Origin: Hordeum vulgare subsp. vulgare
Lineage: Eukaryota > Streptophyta > Magnoliopsida > Poales > Poaceae
Length of the DNA: 64,000 nt
Reading direction: 5' to 3'
NCBI RefSeq assembly: GCF_904849725.1
Contig: NC_058524.1
Location: 548,083,763-548,147,762, forward strand
Made by a program: the position numbers and the translations under genes. A model generated the notes under the pieces. The model worked only from the letters and a program-made list of their open reading frames with translations, did no database searches and was not told the origin of the DNA. Positions 44,598 through 57,309 of the stretch are shown one piece after another (the stretch's first letter is position 1; each line of letters opens with the position of its first letter).

Positions 44598-46120
44598 GAT
44601 GACCCACAAGTATAGGGGGTCAATCGTACTCCTTTCAATAAGTAATAGTGTCGAACCCAACGAGGAGCAGAAGGAAATGACAAGTGGTTTTCAGCAAAGT
44701 AATTTCCGCAAGCACTGAAATAGTGGTAACAAGTTGTTTGATAGCAAGATAATTGTAACAAGTGACAAGTAGCAATAGTAACAATAGGTCCAGCAAGGTA
44801 GCCCAATCCTTTTGTAGCCAAGGACAGGCCAGAACAATTTCTTATAATAGGCAAAGCGTTCTTGAGGGCACAAGGGAATTTCATCTAGTCACTTTTTCAT
44901 CATGTTAGGTTAATTCGCGTTCGGTATTTTGATAATTTGATATGTGGATGGACCGGTGCTTGGGTGTTGTTCTTACTTGAACAAACTTCCCACTTATGAT
45001 TAACCCCCCCCCCCCCGCAAGCATGCGCAACTACAAGAAAAGTATTAAGAATAAATTCTAACGATAGCGCTAAACTTAGGGATCCAAATCAGCCCCTTAC
45101 GAAGTAGTGCCTAGACTGGGGTTTAAGTTTCTGTCACTCTCGCAACCCACCCTCTAATTACTACTCCACAATGCATTCCCTTAGGCCCAAATATGATGAA
45201 GTGTTATGTAGTCGACATTTACCTAACACCACTAAGGAAATCACAACACTCATATCATCAAAATATCGAACGAATATCAACTTCACATGACTACTTGCAA
45301 CATGATTTCTCCCGTAGGCTCAAGAACGAAAGTAACTACTCACAAGTGATAAACATGTTCATAATCAGAGAGGTTTAATATATCATAATGGATCTGTACA
45401 TATGATCTTCCACCAAATAAACCATAAGGCATCAACTACAAGATGTAATTAACACTACTAGACACACCCCAGGTACCAATCCGAGGTTCCGGTACAAGAT
45501 TGAGTACAAGAGATGAACTAGGATTTTGAGAGGAGATGGTGTTGATGAAGATGTTGATGAAGATTGGCCTCCCCAAGATGCGAGGCTTGATGGTGATGAC
45601 GATGGCCTCGATTCCCCCCTCCGGGAGGGAAGTTCCTCTGGCGGAATCGCTTTGTCAGATGGCAAAAGTGCTCCTGCCAAGGTTCTGCCTCGAGACGGCG
45701 ACACTTCATCCCGAAAGTCCTCTCCTTATTTTGTAGGTCGAAGGAGAATTTATACCAGAAGATGGGCACCAGAGGTAGGCCGGGTGGCCCACTAGACATG
45801 GGCCGCGCTAGGGGTGCCTGGCGCGCCCTGGTGTCTACTGGCCGCCTGGTGGCCCCCCTCTGGCACTTCTTCGTTCCTGTATTTTTTATTTATTATAAAA
45901 TAAGTCTCCATAAATTTTCAGCCCAAATGGAGATGTGAAGAATATGTATCTGTGACGTAGCTTTTTCAGGTCCAGAATTTCATCTGTCGGCATTCTCCCA
46001 CTTGATGTAAACCTTGCATATTATGGGGGAAAAGGCATTAGAATTACTCCACGAAGTGACAAAATGCATAAAAACACTATAAATAACAGTAACAAAACAT
46101 GATGCAAAATGGACGTATCA
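44598..46120 (-). repeat. 3' LTR of Athila #2
   Basis: 1523 bp. On the minus strand it starts TGATACGTCCATTTTGCATC and ends CCTATACTTGTGGGTCATCA. The only LTR left, so no target duplication can be tested. A C-run of about 14 lies near 45004. Confidence 0.88.
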
Positions 46121-46136
46121 ACTCCCCCAAGCTTAG
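46121..46136 (-). promoter_or_regulatory. Polypurine tract of Athila #2
   Basis: Minus strand AAGCTTGGGGGAGT directly abuts the LTR start, the same motif as in Athila #1. CTTGAGGACAAGCGAGG lies just upstream. Confidence 0.85.
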
Positions 46137-48535
46137 ACCTCGCTTGTCCTCAAGCGAAAGTCGGTAGCGAAAATCATGGCCACATGCTTTGATACAGAGG
46201 TGTCGATAAAAACAAAATACGGACATAGAAGCATCATGCTCATTATTATAACATCAAATAAAACTTTATAAAATATTTCATCACAACATTTTCATCATAT
46301 AACTTTTATCATGAAGCCTTCTTATAAACAAATAGCAATTCATCACAATATCAAAGTATGAAGCATAAACTTTATTGAAAACTAACAAACTATGTTGTCA
46401 GTCAACTTTGCGACACAATTCATCATATTTTCAGGAAGGGTCACATGTCGGAGCTTTTAAGCAAGTCTACATACTCAACCATCATTTAGTATTCTATGAT
46501 TGCTAACACTCACCGCATACATATGAGCAAAAGGTTTCAACCGAACACATAGAAATATAGGGGCTCATAGTGCTGCCTCCCAACGTATTCACCTCATGGG
46601 TGATGTCAACAATAATAATTCATGGCCACCCACATTCAGCTGGATATATATGTTTAGATCTTTGCCCACCACGTGATGATTGCCAAAGAGAAGATAAAGG
46701 AAGTATAAGAAAATATTTTGACTATTGCACAAAAGTAAATACATAAAGGTAAAAGATAGGCCCTTCGCAAAAGGAAGCAGAGGTTGTCATGCACTTTTTG
46801 GTTGTATGCTAAATCACTTAGTGCAAAGGAACGTTGCGTTATATTGCCCATTGTGATGGCAACCTTTATTATGCAGTTCATCGCTTTTATTATCGCCATC
46901 AAAGTTTGTACAATGCTTAATTTCCCTTACTCTAAATGATCAAACATCTTTCGAAGCAATTTTTATTGCTTTGTGCACCGATGACAACTTACTTGTAGGA
47001 TCTTACTCAATCCATAGGTAGGTATGGTGGACTCTTGAAACATAGGTTTGGGGTTAACGTTTTGGATGCACAAGTAGTATCTCTACTTAGTGCGGAGTTT
47101 TTTAGCTAGCAAAAGTATTGGGCAAGCACTACGTGTTAGAGGATCTATAACATTATAACTTCTATGTGAATGTGAACGAGCATAAATCATTACATTGTCT
47201 TTCTTGTCCATTGTCAACAGTTTTGGTATATTATAATTAATTGAGGCTCACAATCATAAAAGATGTCATGGATAGTGTATTTGCATGTAAATCTTCTATT
47301 CCCTTATAAATTCTTTCATGTGTTGCATCATTGACCAATGCTATGTTTGTGAACCTTCAACAAATTTTACCATTATACTTTCCCTTATGTGATGTCACTA
47401 CTTACTATAAGATTGCCATATGAACTTTTTCATTGTTTTCCTTATTTGGATTGCAGCAAGAATGTAGAGAAGCAAAACTCAAACTAAACTTTATTATATA
47501 TCGCTCACTTGATTACATAGATAGATAGATAGATCACAAAACTAGCACTCAAAAGAAAAAGATTGAACTCATCTTTTATTTCACTAGATTTTAAAAATAC
47601 CTAAAAGTCAAACTAGGATGGATAAAGATAAAGAAGGATGATGGTGATACGATACCGAGGCGCCTCCCTCAAGCTTGGCACAAGCCAAGGGGAGTGCCCA
47701 TACCCATTTACTCAAGTATCCTTCTTTGATGGTGAAGATGGTAGATTCTTGATAATGATGCCCCTCAGGATACGATTTTACTCCTTGAGCTTGTTAACTA
47801 GCTATTTTAGCTCAATTATTTCCTTACATAGCTTTCTGGTGAAAGTTAAGGCACCGTCCACCCACGAATATATCCTGGCTGCGGGGGATAAAGCAACACT
47901 CTTTCTCAAGTTATTATAAGAAATGAACTTAGCATTGGGAGGTTTAACCGAATCTAGCAGGACTAGGCTCACGAATTCCTCGTGCCAGCCCTCGGATTGA
48001 AAGGGAGAAGTGAATTCCTCTTTGATAGTTTCTTTCGGCTCCTCCTTTTTCAGCTCCATCTTCATAAGCCAAGCATCTTCTTATAAGTGGCTAGAGGAGG
48101 AAGAAGACAAGATGCGCGGCTTGATAGCTGTGTCAAAAAAATAGCACGAAACAAGAACATAGGATTTCTCGGTGGTACTCGGGTCAAATCATTGGGAGAT
48201 ATAAATAGAGAATTTTTATACAAGGAAATACGTATTCCACAAGAAAACGGAACCAGGAAGGCACTCGAGGGGCCCACTAGACAGCACGTGGTGCCTTGGG
48301 GGCCTGGTGCGCCCTGGTGTCTAGTGGACACCTCGGTTGCTTCCCCGTGTGTTTCTCACTTTTCTAAATTTTCTAAAATTGCAAAACTGCGAAAAAATAT
48401 TTTTGCGGATTTTTCTGAGACCGTTTACTTACCATATCACATACCTCTTCCTTTAAAGGGTTCTGGAGTGTTTTGGAAGGTCTCCCTAATGTGCTCCTCC
48501 GGTGTCATGGTTTGGATAATATTTATTTCAACATT
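46137..48535 (-). other. Post-pol region of Athila #2
   Basis: Mostly non-coding. It includes a short frame at 48065-47802 and, at about 48240-48345, a block resembling the element's own LTR around 45770-45860 (GGCCCACTAGACA, then GCGCCCTGGTGTCTA and an adjacent GG-rich stretch). An (ATAG)n microsatellite lies at 47515-47535. Confidence 0.6.
47802..48065 (-). pseudogene. Remnant of a post-pol ORF in Athila #2
   Basis: 87-codon minus-strand frame with an acidic/basic start (MELKKEEPKETIKEEF), then KFISYNNLRKSVALSPAARIY. It sits downstream of the internal LTR-like block, the position of the third ORF in Athila #1, but there is no clear sequence similarity to that ORF. Function unknown; probably truncated. 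Confidence 0.4.
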
Positions 48536-50239
48536 AATTGGTGTACCTGAGATATAGTGCTTTATTGTTTGTCCGTTGACCACCTTCGGGTTAGTGCCTT
48601 CGGGATTATTGATCTTAATAGCTCCAGACCAATAAACTTCTTCGCGGGTATATGGTCCTTCCCATTTGGATAGAAGTTCTCCTACAAAAACTATAAGACG
48701 AGAAATGTACAGTAGAACATATTCACAACTTTGAATTCTCGCTTTTGGATTCTTTTGTCATGCCATCTTTTAACTTGTTCTTTGAATAGTTTGGCATTTT
48801 CATAAGCTTGGGTCCTCCATTCATCTAATGAGCTAATAACAAATCAACTAACCACTCTTTACCAGCAAGTTTGAAACCATAGTTGAGTTCTTTAATTTCT
48901 CAATAAGCTTTATGTTCTAACTCAAGAGGTAAATGACATGCTTTCCCATAAACCATTTTATAAGGAGACATGCCCATAGGATTCTTATAAACAGTTCTAT
49001 AGGCCCACAATGCATCATCTAATTTCTTAGACCAATTCTTTCGGGACCAATTGACAGTCTTTTGCAATATTAATTTTATTTCTCTATTGGTTAATTCTAC
49101 TTGACCACTAGACCGAGGTTGATAGGGAGATGTAATTCTATGGTTAACATCGTATCTAGCAAGCAACTTACGAAAAACACCATGAACAAAATGTAAACCA
49201 GCATCAGTCATTTAATATCTAGGGACACCAAAATGTAGGAAAATAACTTCCTTTAGCATCTTGATACAGGTGTTATGATTAGCACTATTGGTTGGAATAG
49301 CTTCTACCCATTTAGTGACATAATCAATAGCAACTAAGATATGTGTATACCCACTGGAGGAAGGAAAAGGTCCCATATAATCAAATCCAAAAACATCAAA
49401 TGGTTTAATAACAAGTGAATAATTCATAGGCATTTCGTGATGTCTACTAATATTACGAATTTTTTAACATTCATCACAAGAGAGGACAAACTTACGAGCA
49501 TCTTTGAAAAGAGTAGGCCAATAAAATCCACACTGTAATACCTTGTGTGCAATTCCATCTCCTGCATGGTGTCCTCCATAAGCCTCGAAGTGACACTTCC
49601 GAAGGATTTGTTCCTGTTCATGCTCAGTATACAACGTCTAATAATAGCATCTACTTCCTCTTTATAAATATGTGGGTCATGCGAAAAGTAATGTCTTAAA
49701 TCAAAGAAGAATTTCTTCCTTTGTTGATAGGTGAAACTAGGTGGTATGTATTTAGCAACAATGTAATTATCATAATCAGCAAACCACGGTGTATTATGAG
49801 AAACATTGACCACAGCTAGTTGTTCATGAGGAAAACTATCATCTATAGGTAGTGGGTCATCAAGAATATTTTCTAACCTAGACAAGTTATCAACTACGGG
49901 GTTCTCGTCTCCTTTGCTATCAATGATATGCAAATCAAATTCTTGTAGCAAGAAAACCCACCTAATAAATCTAGGCTTAGCATCTTTCTTTCCTATAAGA
50001 TATTTAATAGCAGCATGATTAGTGTGAACAATTACTTTAGAGTCAACAATGTAAGGTCTGAATTTATCACAAGAAAATACCACTTCTAAGAATTCTTTTT
50101 TAGTGGTAGCATAATTTCTCTGGGCACTGTTTAGAGTTTTACTAGCATAATGAATTATATTTAATTTCTTATCAACTCTTTGTTCTAGAACAACACCAAC
50201 ATCATAATCACTAGCATCACACATAATTTCAAAAGGCAA
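48536..50239 (-). pseudogene. Athila #2 RNase H and integrase
   Basis: Frame 50239-49424 holds the RNase H domain ([46 protein letters not shown]) followed by the integrase zinc-binding part. 49433-49212 and 49211-48900 continue the integrase core (FDYMGPFPSS, then SPYQPRSSGQVELTNREIK), split only by a stop at about 49212. The C-terminal part, with a WEGPY-type motif, runs with several stops to about 48536. These enzymes degrade template RNA and insert the cDNA. The damage makes the copy inactive. Confidence 0.85.
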
Positions 50240-50304
50240 GTTCCAATCACGTGGTTAAACAATAGGTGCAGAAGTTAAGGCTTTCTTAAGTGTTTCAAAG
50301 GTTT

Positions 50305-50505
50305 CTACACATCAATCGTTAAAACAAAAGGAACATCCTTTTGTAAATTAGTAAATGGCCTAGAAATTTGAGAGAAGTCTTTGATAAACTTCCTATAGAA
50401 ACCAACATGACCAAGGAAACTACGAATACCTTTAATCTTTTGGGCATGGCATCTTTTCAATTGCATCAACTTTTCCCTTGCACACCATACGGAATGTGTG
50501 GGCAA
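50305..50505 (-). pseudogene. Athila #2 reverse transcriptase, C-terminal fragment
   Basis: Minus-strand frame with KIKGIRSFLGHVGFYRKFIK, the thumb/connection start of Gypsy reverse transcriptase, continuing to ISRPFTNLQKD. Upstream of REKLMQLKRC the similarity ends at the truncation point, so the YXDD catalytic palm is missing. Confidence 0.8.
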
Positions 50506-50506
50506 A

Positions 50507-52029
50507 ATTTCTTAACGCCCACACGTGTGGGCATTATCAAGACCCCTTTAGATTTCCTCAACCAACAAGAGGCAACCCCTATGAATTTCCGGAGTGCCTG
50601 GGTAGGTCTTACGCATATATGCACTTCATCAGGCGTGTCTCTTTGGGTTAATTATTTGGGAAAAGGTTTAAATGATCCGACTGATTTGCATTAGCCGCTC
50701 GCTCCGTCGTGCGATTTCATTCGCGTGCATCATGTGATGAGAGTGCTGCATGTAGGCTTTTGTGTTGAGCTTTTTTATGGTACCCTATATTGCCATTGAG
50801 GAGGCAATAGTATATTTGTAATCTCACCGTTGATTTCATATGGGTAATATAGACCTTTTTTAATTTCCACGGTAAAAATGTGTTCCTTCATAGATGACTG
50901 ATACACTTCGTTCCATATCCTGCGTCTTGCCGTTACGCTCATCGCTCCCCCTGGTCACTCCAAGAAATAGGCATTGCCGCCGGCCGCTGCTGTCGCCAAA
51001 ACATCGGACCTTGTTTGTTTGCTCCGTCCATCTACCTCCCACGCTCCATTGTCATCCTTCCATGTCTCATGGCCGTGAGCTTGCTGCCGCGTCACATGGA
51101 TGTGACCTTGTTATTCCTACCAGTCAACGGTCACCATGGAATACAGTTTCTTAGAACTTGATTAGGTGTTCAGTTAGACATGCTCCAGACGCTGACTCCA
51201 GACTTTTCTTAGAGGTATACTGAACGAGCCACAGACATTTTGGAAATTGTCGAACTAAAGCACCATTTCAAGAATGTTGTATGGAGGTAGACACGCAGAT
51301 CAATCTTCATGTTACTGAATCTGATAAGAAAAAAATCGATGCTTTCAGCATTCAATCGCGATCAGCTAAGGGGCCTAGCTGCGGGAGTCTCTCTTTTCCA
51401 TGAGAATGGCGGAAGAAGAGGAGGGGGGCTCGCAGAGGGAGATGAGCCGGCCGTGCGGCGGCAGCGGCCAGAACTGTTGTGGCATATGCTAGATCATGAT
51501 GCATTGGGAAGAACGAGTGGCGTGGGTCAGGCCAGCAGACGGGTGGGCCGAAATATTACGATGTACCAAAATTGCCCTCAATGTCCGTATACTGCACCAC
51601 TTTGCTCCGGTTGGACTACATATACTGCTGGCTCTTTAGAGCAGTACAAATCAATCTCTAGCGTTGGATTTCCCCGAATGAACGGACTCATTTTATTACG
51701 GGGTACCATAAAAGATCTCGTTGTGTTTGATGTGTGGTCCCTCCTATTAGTACTTGTGTACTTCTACTTTTAAAATTCAACACTGTAGTGCACTTTTAGT
51801 TGCTATGCTGTGACGGGGTGATATTTGCTACACAAGAGATGAGTTGAGAGATAAGGACACCTGCTACCATGTACTTGCCGCCTTGCCACTTACCAACTAC
51901 ACACGTGCTACTATAATCCATTGATGGAAGCACGTATTGACTTTCATGATCATACTTGCAATGATTTTTTCTCGACGATTTTGCTATGATAAGAGGAGAT
52001 TTGTTGCATAGGAGAAGAAAAAAAACATC
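50507..52029. other. Unassigned sequence right of Athila #2
   Basis: No recognised gene. A perfect 16-base palindrome GCCCACACGTGTGGGC lies at 50517-50532, with an extra GTGTGGGC copy at 50496-50503. The frame 51309-51773 (154 codons) has no domain I know and no visible promoter, so it is not called. Confidence 0.45.
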
Positions 52030-55000
52030 CCACTGATCGATATGCAACACCACTGTTGCAGGCCGCATTGCAAGGTCGGTCGCCGCTGCTTGAAGCGGGT
52101 GTTGCAAGGCATCGCCGGTGCTGCATGTCTATGTTGCAAGGCGCGTCGTCATGCTGTTGGAGCGTCGTCGGTGCTGCGAGTCTATGTTGTGAGGCACGTC
52201 GCCGAGCCATCGGAGCATCATCGCCGCTACGAGTTGATGTGTTGCAAAGCACGTCACCATGATGCGGGATTGTTACAGTACAATCAGGGAGTCTCCGTGC
52301 TGCAGGGGCGCCACCGTGCCATGGGAGGGTCGTCGGTGCTGTGATTCTATGTTGAGAGGTGTCTCGCCGTGTTGCGGGAATACCTCCATGTCGTTGGAGC
52401 ATTGCCAATGTTGTGAGTAGATATTGCAAGTCACGACGTCGTGCTGCATGATTGTTGCCATGCTATTGAAGAGTCGTTATTTTGCGCGAGAGCAGTCGTG
52501 CCATTGGAGCAATGCCGGTGCTGCGAGTCTATTGCAAGGCACGTCGCCATCTTGTGGGATTGTTATTGTGCAACGAAGGAAGCGTCGGGCTGCAGGAGCG
52601 CCATCGGGCTGCAGGGCTGCTCGTGATGTGATTCTATGTTGAGGGACGTCTCACCGTGTTGCGGACTGGAAGTGCCGCCATGCCGTCGGAGCATCATCGG
52701 TATTGCGAGATGATGTTGCAAGGCACGATGACATGTTGCACGATTGTTGCCATACTATTGAAGAGTTGTTGTGATGCGGCAGAGTCACCATGCCATGTGA
52801 GCAATGTCAGTGTTGCGAGTCTGCTGTGAGGCATGTCTGCATGCTCGGGAGCGCCGCCATGTCGTCAGAATGTTGTGGTGCTGCGGCTCCATGTTGTAAG
52901 CCACGTCACCATGTTGTGGGATTGTTACCATGCAATGAAAGAGTCATAGGGGTGTGGGAGAGCAACTATGCCATGGGAGAGTTGCTGGTTTTATGATCCT
53001 ATGTTTAGAGGCGCCTCGCCGTATTGCGGCACGCCGCCATGCCATCGGAGCATTGCCGGTGTTCGGATTGCAAGGCATGTTGCAATGTTGCGGGGTTTAT
53101 TGCCATCTATTGAAGAGTCATCGTGTTGCGGGAGCGCCACTGTGCAATGGGGGTAACGTCGGTGTCGTCAGAGCATCGCTGGTGATGCGAGTCGATCATG
53201 CAACAAACGTCGTCGTGCTGCGGGATTGTTGGTGTGCTACGAGAGATTCTCGTGCTACGGGAGCGCAATTGTGCGTCGTCGGTGCTGCAAGTGGATTTTA
53301 CGAGGTGCGTCGCTAATACGTCCCAAACGTATCTATAATTTCTATTTGTTCCATGATCTTTTGGGTGACATTGTTACATGTTTTGCTACACTTTTATATC
53401 TTTTTACACATATTTGGGCTAACCTACTAACTAAGTGCACCCAGTGTCAGTTCCTGTCTACTGATGTCTTTTTTGCAGGGACTTTTACCCAAATTTACAG
53501 AGTCCCAAAAATTCAAACAAAAATATATAAAAATCAGCGTGACGTAAGCTTCACGAAGCACGAAGATGGGCCAAAGGGGAGTCAGGGGCTTCCCAGGCGG
53601 CCTCCCTGCGCGACCTGGCCCTGGTCGCGCCCACAGGTCGCCTGGATGGGTCCCACCTCCTCTGGTGCCCTCCTTCTGCCTATATTTACCTCTCAGATAG
53701 GAAACCCTTCCAGGAGATCCAGAATCGCGAATTTCTCCATCGTTCCGCCGCCGCAGCGCTTCCGAGATCGGGAGCGTTAGAAGACCTCTTCCCGGCACCC
53801 TGCCGGAGGGAGGATTGACCTCCGGGAGCTTCTCCACCACCATGGACGCTTCCCGGACGTGTCGTGAGTAGTCCTCCTTGGACCATGAGTCTATGACCAG
53901 TAGCTATGTGATGTCTTCAATCCAATCTTGTGCTTCCATAATTAGCCCTTGTGAGCTGCCCTACATGATCAAGGCATCTATGTAATTTTCCTGCTATTTC
54001 TATGCTCGGTTCGTTGGGATCCGATGGATTATGAGATTATGTTCAGATTGTGATGAGTTATATATTTGATTATCCTTTTATATTATGTTCTTAGGTAATT
54101 CATGCATGTTCTTCGTTGCTTTTTATTCCTTTGACCGAGTAGTAGATTGTAACTCCAAAAGGGAGCATTATGCATGATTGTGGGTTCATGCCCCTGATGT
54201 CTAGCTTGAGTGACAAAAACATGAGACTAGGGGATGTGTTGTTGCCACCAGGGAGAAAACAATGATGCTTGTGACCACATTGCAAGGATTGTTTACCTTA
54301 CGCAAAGTTCGTTAATGCAGTTGTCCGTTGCTTTGAGTTTACACTTTGGATGGGGCTCGCAACTTAATACCAGCAAGATGTTCTGGATAGATATCTCAAG
54401 GTGGATGATTAGTAAGTAGATGCTGATGAATAAACAGTCTACTTGTCTTGGTGTATTGCCCATTACTTTCGAGCCTCTAACTTTCTAGTAGCATGATTAG
54501 CATTGCGGTGTGTTTATAATTCTGTCAATTGCCGAGTTGTAATTTGTTTACCCAAGCATAGTTATTTATCGTCTTTTGGGAGAGAGACATCACTAGTGAA
54601 CATCATGTAACTCAGGTCCATATCACCATCATTGCTTACACCTCCACTATTTACCGCTTTTATTTATTTTTCCGTTGCAATCACTATCACTATTCCCGCT
54701 TGTGTTTTGATCCTTTGCAAACTACAAGGCCGGAGAGATTGACAACCTCTCTGAACTCGTTGGCAGCAAACTTATTTGTTGTGTGTGTAGGTCCACGTCT
54801 TCTGCTAGCGCCAGAGCAGTGGACACCTACTTATTGATCCTCGGAGTCCTCCTGGTTCGATAAACCTTACAGTCCCCGTGTAAGGGAAATCTGCTGCTGA
54901 CTACATCTCCATCTTTCACTTGGGGTAACCAACGAGGGGCGATAAGTATATCCATCAACTCGTCATCAGTCGCCGCGATGTGAGAGTGTGTTGTCCATTG

Positions 55001-55938
55001 CGAGGCGTGCTACTAGCAAGTGTTGTGAGCCATGTCGGGGGGCTCCGTCAATGTTGCGAGCGGGTGCTAAGACTGTGTCGCCAATGTTACGTGCCATGCG
55101 GTTTTCTATGGTTCATCAAAGTAAAAGTTGCAACATGTTCCATGTTTTGACCGCCTTTGATGCTCATGCCTCGCGATGTCCCCATCCTTTGCGAATGGTC
55201 GGTTTTCAACCACAACATGGTCCATGTTGCAATACCAGGCTAAGATCCCACATGTATACACACCTTGTGTAGTCCCCATCCTTCGCAGCATAGCCGGTGT
55301 TGTGATTGATACATGGCATGTGTTGCAAATCCTGGCTCAGCTCTCATTGGGACATCTGTCACACACACGAGGTGTCAAGATCAGTTAGCCCTGCTGCAAG
55401 CCGATCGTCACTTCTTTTTTTGCGAAGCCGGACCGTAGTGTTGCAAAACCAGTTGCATTGCATCGTGTTCTATAAGGGCAGCCAATGTTGCCATAGAGAA
55501 ATGTTTTCCAGGTAAATATGTACTGCTCCTCATATACTACTAGCTTAGTGTTACAAAGTGGTTTCATTGTCGTGTAATTTTTATGCTTGTAATTTGCATG
55601 TATTTTGCCATCATTCTTTTGTACGGTTTTTGTTGCTACTAATGGGATTTGCAAAATACATATGCTCTATTTACAATACTTTTTAGATCTTTGAGACATA
55701 TACACATCACAGAAGAATAAGTGACGATGTTTCAAATTTGTTCATAGTTTTTCTAGGGAGCTTTGCTACAGATACGGAAATATTTTACAAATGATTACGG
55801 ATGAGCTGGTGTATCCAGATTTAATTGGTTGTTAGATGGAAGCCGACTCCACCATGAAAATCAGGGGGGAAAGATTAGTTGTGGGGGAGAGAAGAATCTG
55901 TAAAACATCTGTAATTATCCGTACGTCTAGCATTTTTG
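52030..55938 (+). mobile_element. GTTGCAA-rich repetitive element, copy 2 (split by a solo LTR)
   Basis: Degenerate tandem array with a common spacing of about 53-55 bp; each unit is of the form GTTGCAAGGCACGTCG-CC, a variable part, then GGTGCTGCGAGTCTAT. It is interrupted by the solo LTR at 53314-54968, resumes, and ends CTGTAAAACATCTGTAATTA and GTCTAGCATTTTTG, the same 3' end as copy 1. The left end is not sharply defined. Confidence 0.55.
53314..54968 (+). mobile_element. Solo LTR of a Gypsy element, TSD GTCGC
   Basis: 1655 bp, starting TAATACGTCCCAAACGTATC (TG changed to TA) and ending CGTCATCA, flanked by perfect GTCGC copies at 53309-53313 and 54969-54973. It carries the TATTTAC/GC-rich promoter-type segment and C-rich 5' leader usual for Triticeae Gypsy LTRs. 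A solo LTR with intact TSD implies intra-element recombination after insertion. Confidence 0.9.
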
Positions 55939-56338
55939 TTTTCTAGGAGGTGGATGTAGCACTGTAGTAGTTGTCAGTTTCTGATAGGTCTCGTTGCGCT
56001 AAAGCATGTGGGCAGCCAGCCATGAGAGAGAAAGAGCTTTCGTCTCTCCGAGTTGTTCGGTGGGCGTGGGCTACACCCACGTGGTTGGATTTTCTTTTGC
56101 ATCGCAGCTTGTGGATCCAAGCGCAGAAACGCACCATCCAATGACGACTGACCTGGCTGATCCGTGCGCGGGATCAACCGGATGATCCGTAGCACGCGCC
56201 TAATCATTTATGAGAGATTGATGGATTATGTTTCTGATAGCCCTTCCTTGTATTGAACGGACTCTACTTAATTCTACTATATCCGGTAGGTTGTTGTATG
56301 TATATGTGATTCGGATCCATCATGAGGCAACAGCCGGC
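55939..56338. other. 5' flank of the flotillin-like chimera
   Basis: No repeat recognised. It contains CACGTGG (56088-56094), a G-box-like core (ACGTG) that can be a light or ABA response element; its relevance is untested. Confidence 0.45.
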
Positions 56339-56346
56339 TATATATA
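56339..56346 (+). promoter_or_regulatory. TATA box of the flotillin-like chimera
   Basis: TATATATA 136 bases before the ATG at 56482, in a TATA-box context (GGCTATATATAGGCC). The promoter therefore looks intact although the gene body is not. Confidence 0.65.
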
Positions 56347-56481
56347 GGCCAAATTATATTGGTAATTAACCCTCTCTCTATTGCCTTCTTTGTTTTCGGA
56401 AGGTATATACTCCATATACTAGTTGTCACCGAGCCGTCCGTACATCGCAGAGTAAGGATCAGCTAGCGGAGGAGATAGAAG

Positions 56482-57309
56482 ATGGCTAGCTTCCATGTCG
56501 CTGACGCGTCCGAGTACCTGGCCATCACCGGCTGGGGCATCGACGGCGTCAAGTTCTCCAAGAAGGCGTGGGTCTTCGTGGGGCAGCAGTGCAAGAAGTT
56601 GAGCATCTCGCCGGTGAACTACGAGTTCGAGGTGCACGCCATGAGCGCCGAGAAGCTGCCCTTCACACTCTCCGTCGTCTTCGCCATCGGCCCCAAGATC
56701 ACGGCCACCGAGGCCGAGGAGTCGAACGGGGACGGGAAGGACCTCGAGGCGCAGCTCCTGTTCTACGCCAAGCTCACCTCGCCGCTGCACGAATCGAGGA
56801 GCCACGTCCACTTCCACGAGCTCGTCAGGGGGGTTGTCGAGGGCGAGACCCGCGTGCTCGCCGCGGAGCTCCCCATGGAGGAGATCCTCAAGGGCACCGA
56901 GACGCTCAAGGAGAAGGTGTTGTGCAGGGTGCAGCTCGAGCTCAACCAGTTCGGCCTGGTCATCCACAGTGTCCACGTGAAGCGGCTGGTGGAGGTGCCG
57001 CGGCGGGAGTACCTCTCCTACCTCGGCGAGAAGACGCGGCAGGACGCGGCGGAGGCCCGGATGATGGGAGAGGTGGGAGCCATGGAGAGTGAGGTGCTGA
57101 CGCAGCAGGACGTGGGAAAGGTTGACGCCGAGACCTATGCGTCGTCGCTGCCGCAGCACGGCCAAGGGCTAAGGAGGAGGCCGTCCAGTCGCCCATCTTG
57201 CCACGCCGGCGACGACCCAGATGGCGCGCGGCAGTGCCCACATTCCCGGGCATGCAGTGGGAGGCCAAGTTTAACAAGGCAATGGTCAAGATGGGAGCCA
57301 TCCAAGTGA
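56482..57309 (+). CDS. Truncated flotillin-like protein fused to an out-of-frame peroxidase tail
   Basis: ORF of 275 codons. Residues 1 to about 213 are flotillin (SPFH/band 7): [20 protein letters not shown], the [15 protein letters not shown] core, [36 protein letters not shown] and the start of the alanine/glutamate-rich EAR...EVGA repeats. Normal plant flotillins have about 480-500 residues with a long C-terminal coiled coil, absent here. After GQGLR a one-base loss shifts the frame. From 57191 the DNA is that of the 3' end of a class III peroxidase gene (compare 29092-29213), read in a different frame and so encoding an unrelated arginine/serine-rich tail of about 40 residues. Flotillins mark membrane microdomains and take part in clathrin-independent endocytosis. 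This product would lack the oligomerisation region. Promoter and start look intact, so it may be transcribed, but a pseudogene is equally possible. Confidence 0.8.
   Translation: MASFHVADASEYLAITGWGIDGVKFSKKAWVFVGQQCKKLSISPVNYEFEVHAMSAEKLPFTLSVVFAIGPKITATEAEESNGDGKDLEAQLLFYAKLTSPLHESRSHVHFHELVRGVVEGETRVLAAELPMEEILKGTETLKEKVLCRVQLELNQFGLVIHSVHVKRLVEVPRREYLSYLGEKTRQDAAEARMMGEVGAMESEVLTQQDVGKVDAETYASSLPQHGQGLRRRPSSRPSCHAGDDPDGARQCPHSRACSGRPSLTRQWSRWEPSK

Larger units (their letters stand above)
44598..50506 (-). mobile_element. Athila-lineage Gypsy element #2, 5'-truncated
   Basis: On the minus strand: partial reverse transcriptase, RNase H, integrase, a post-pol region, polypurine tract and 3' LTR. 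The 5' LTR, gag, protease and most of the reverse transcriptase are missing; the break is at about 50490-50506. All coding parts carry stops or frameshifts. The post-pol region shares GAGTCCACCATACCTACCTA with Athila #1. Confidence 0.88.

Noticed and set aside
44035..44884. Minus-strand ORF of 259 codons
   Set aside because: Spans the border between LINE-like sequence and an LTR, so it cannot be one gene; composition is GC-driven.
51309..51773. Plus-strand ORF of 154 codons
   Set aside because: No domain or signal I know; uneven composition; no supporting promoter or neighbours.
56419..57165. Minus-strand ORF of 248 codons
   Set aside because: Antisense shadow of the flotillin-like gene, with leucine/histidine-rich composition and no domain.
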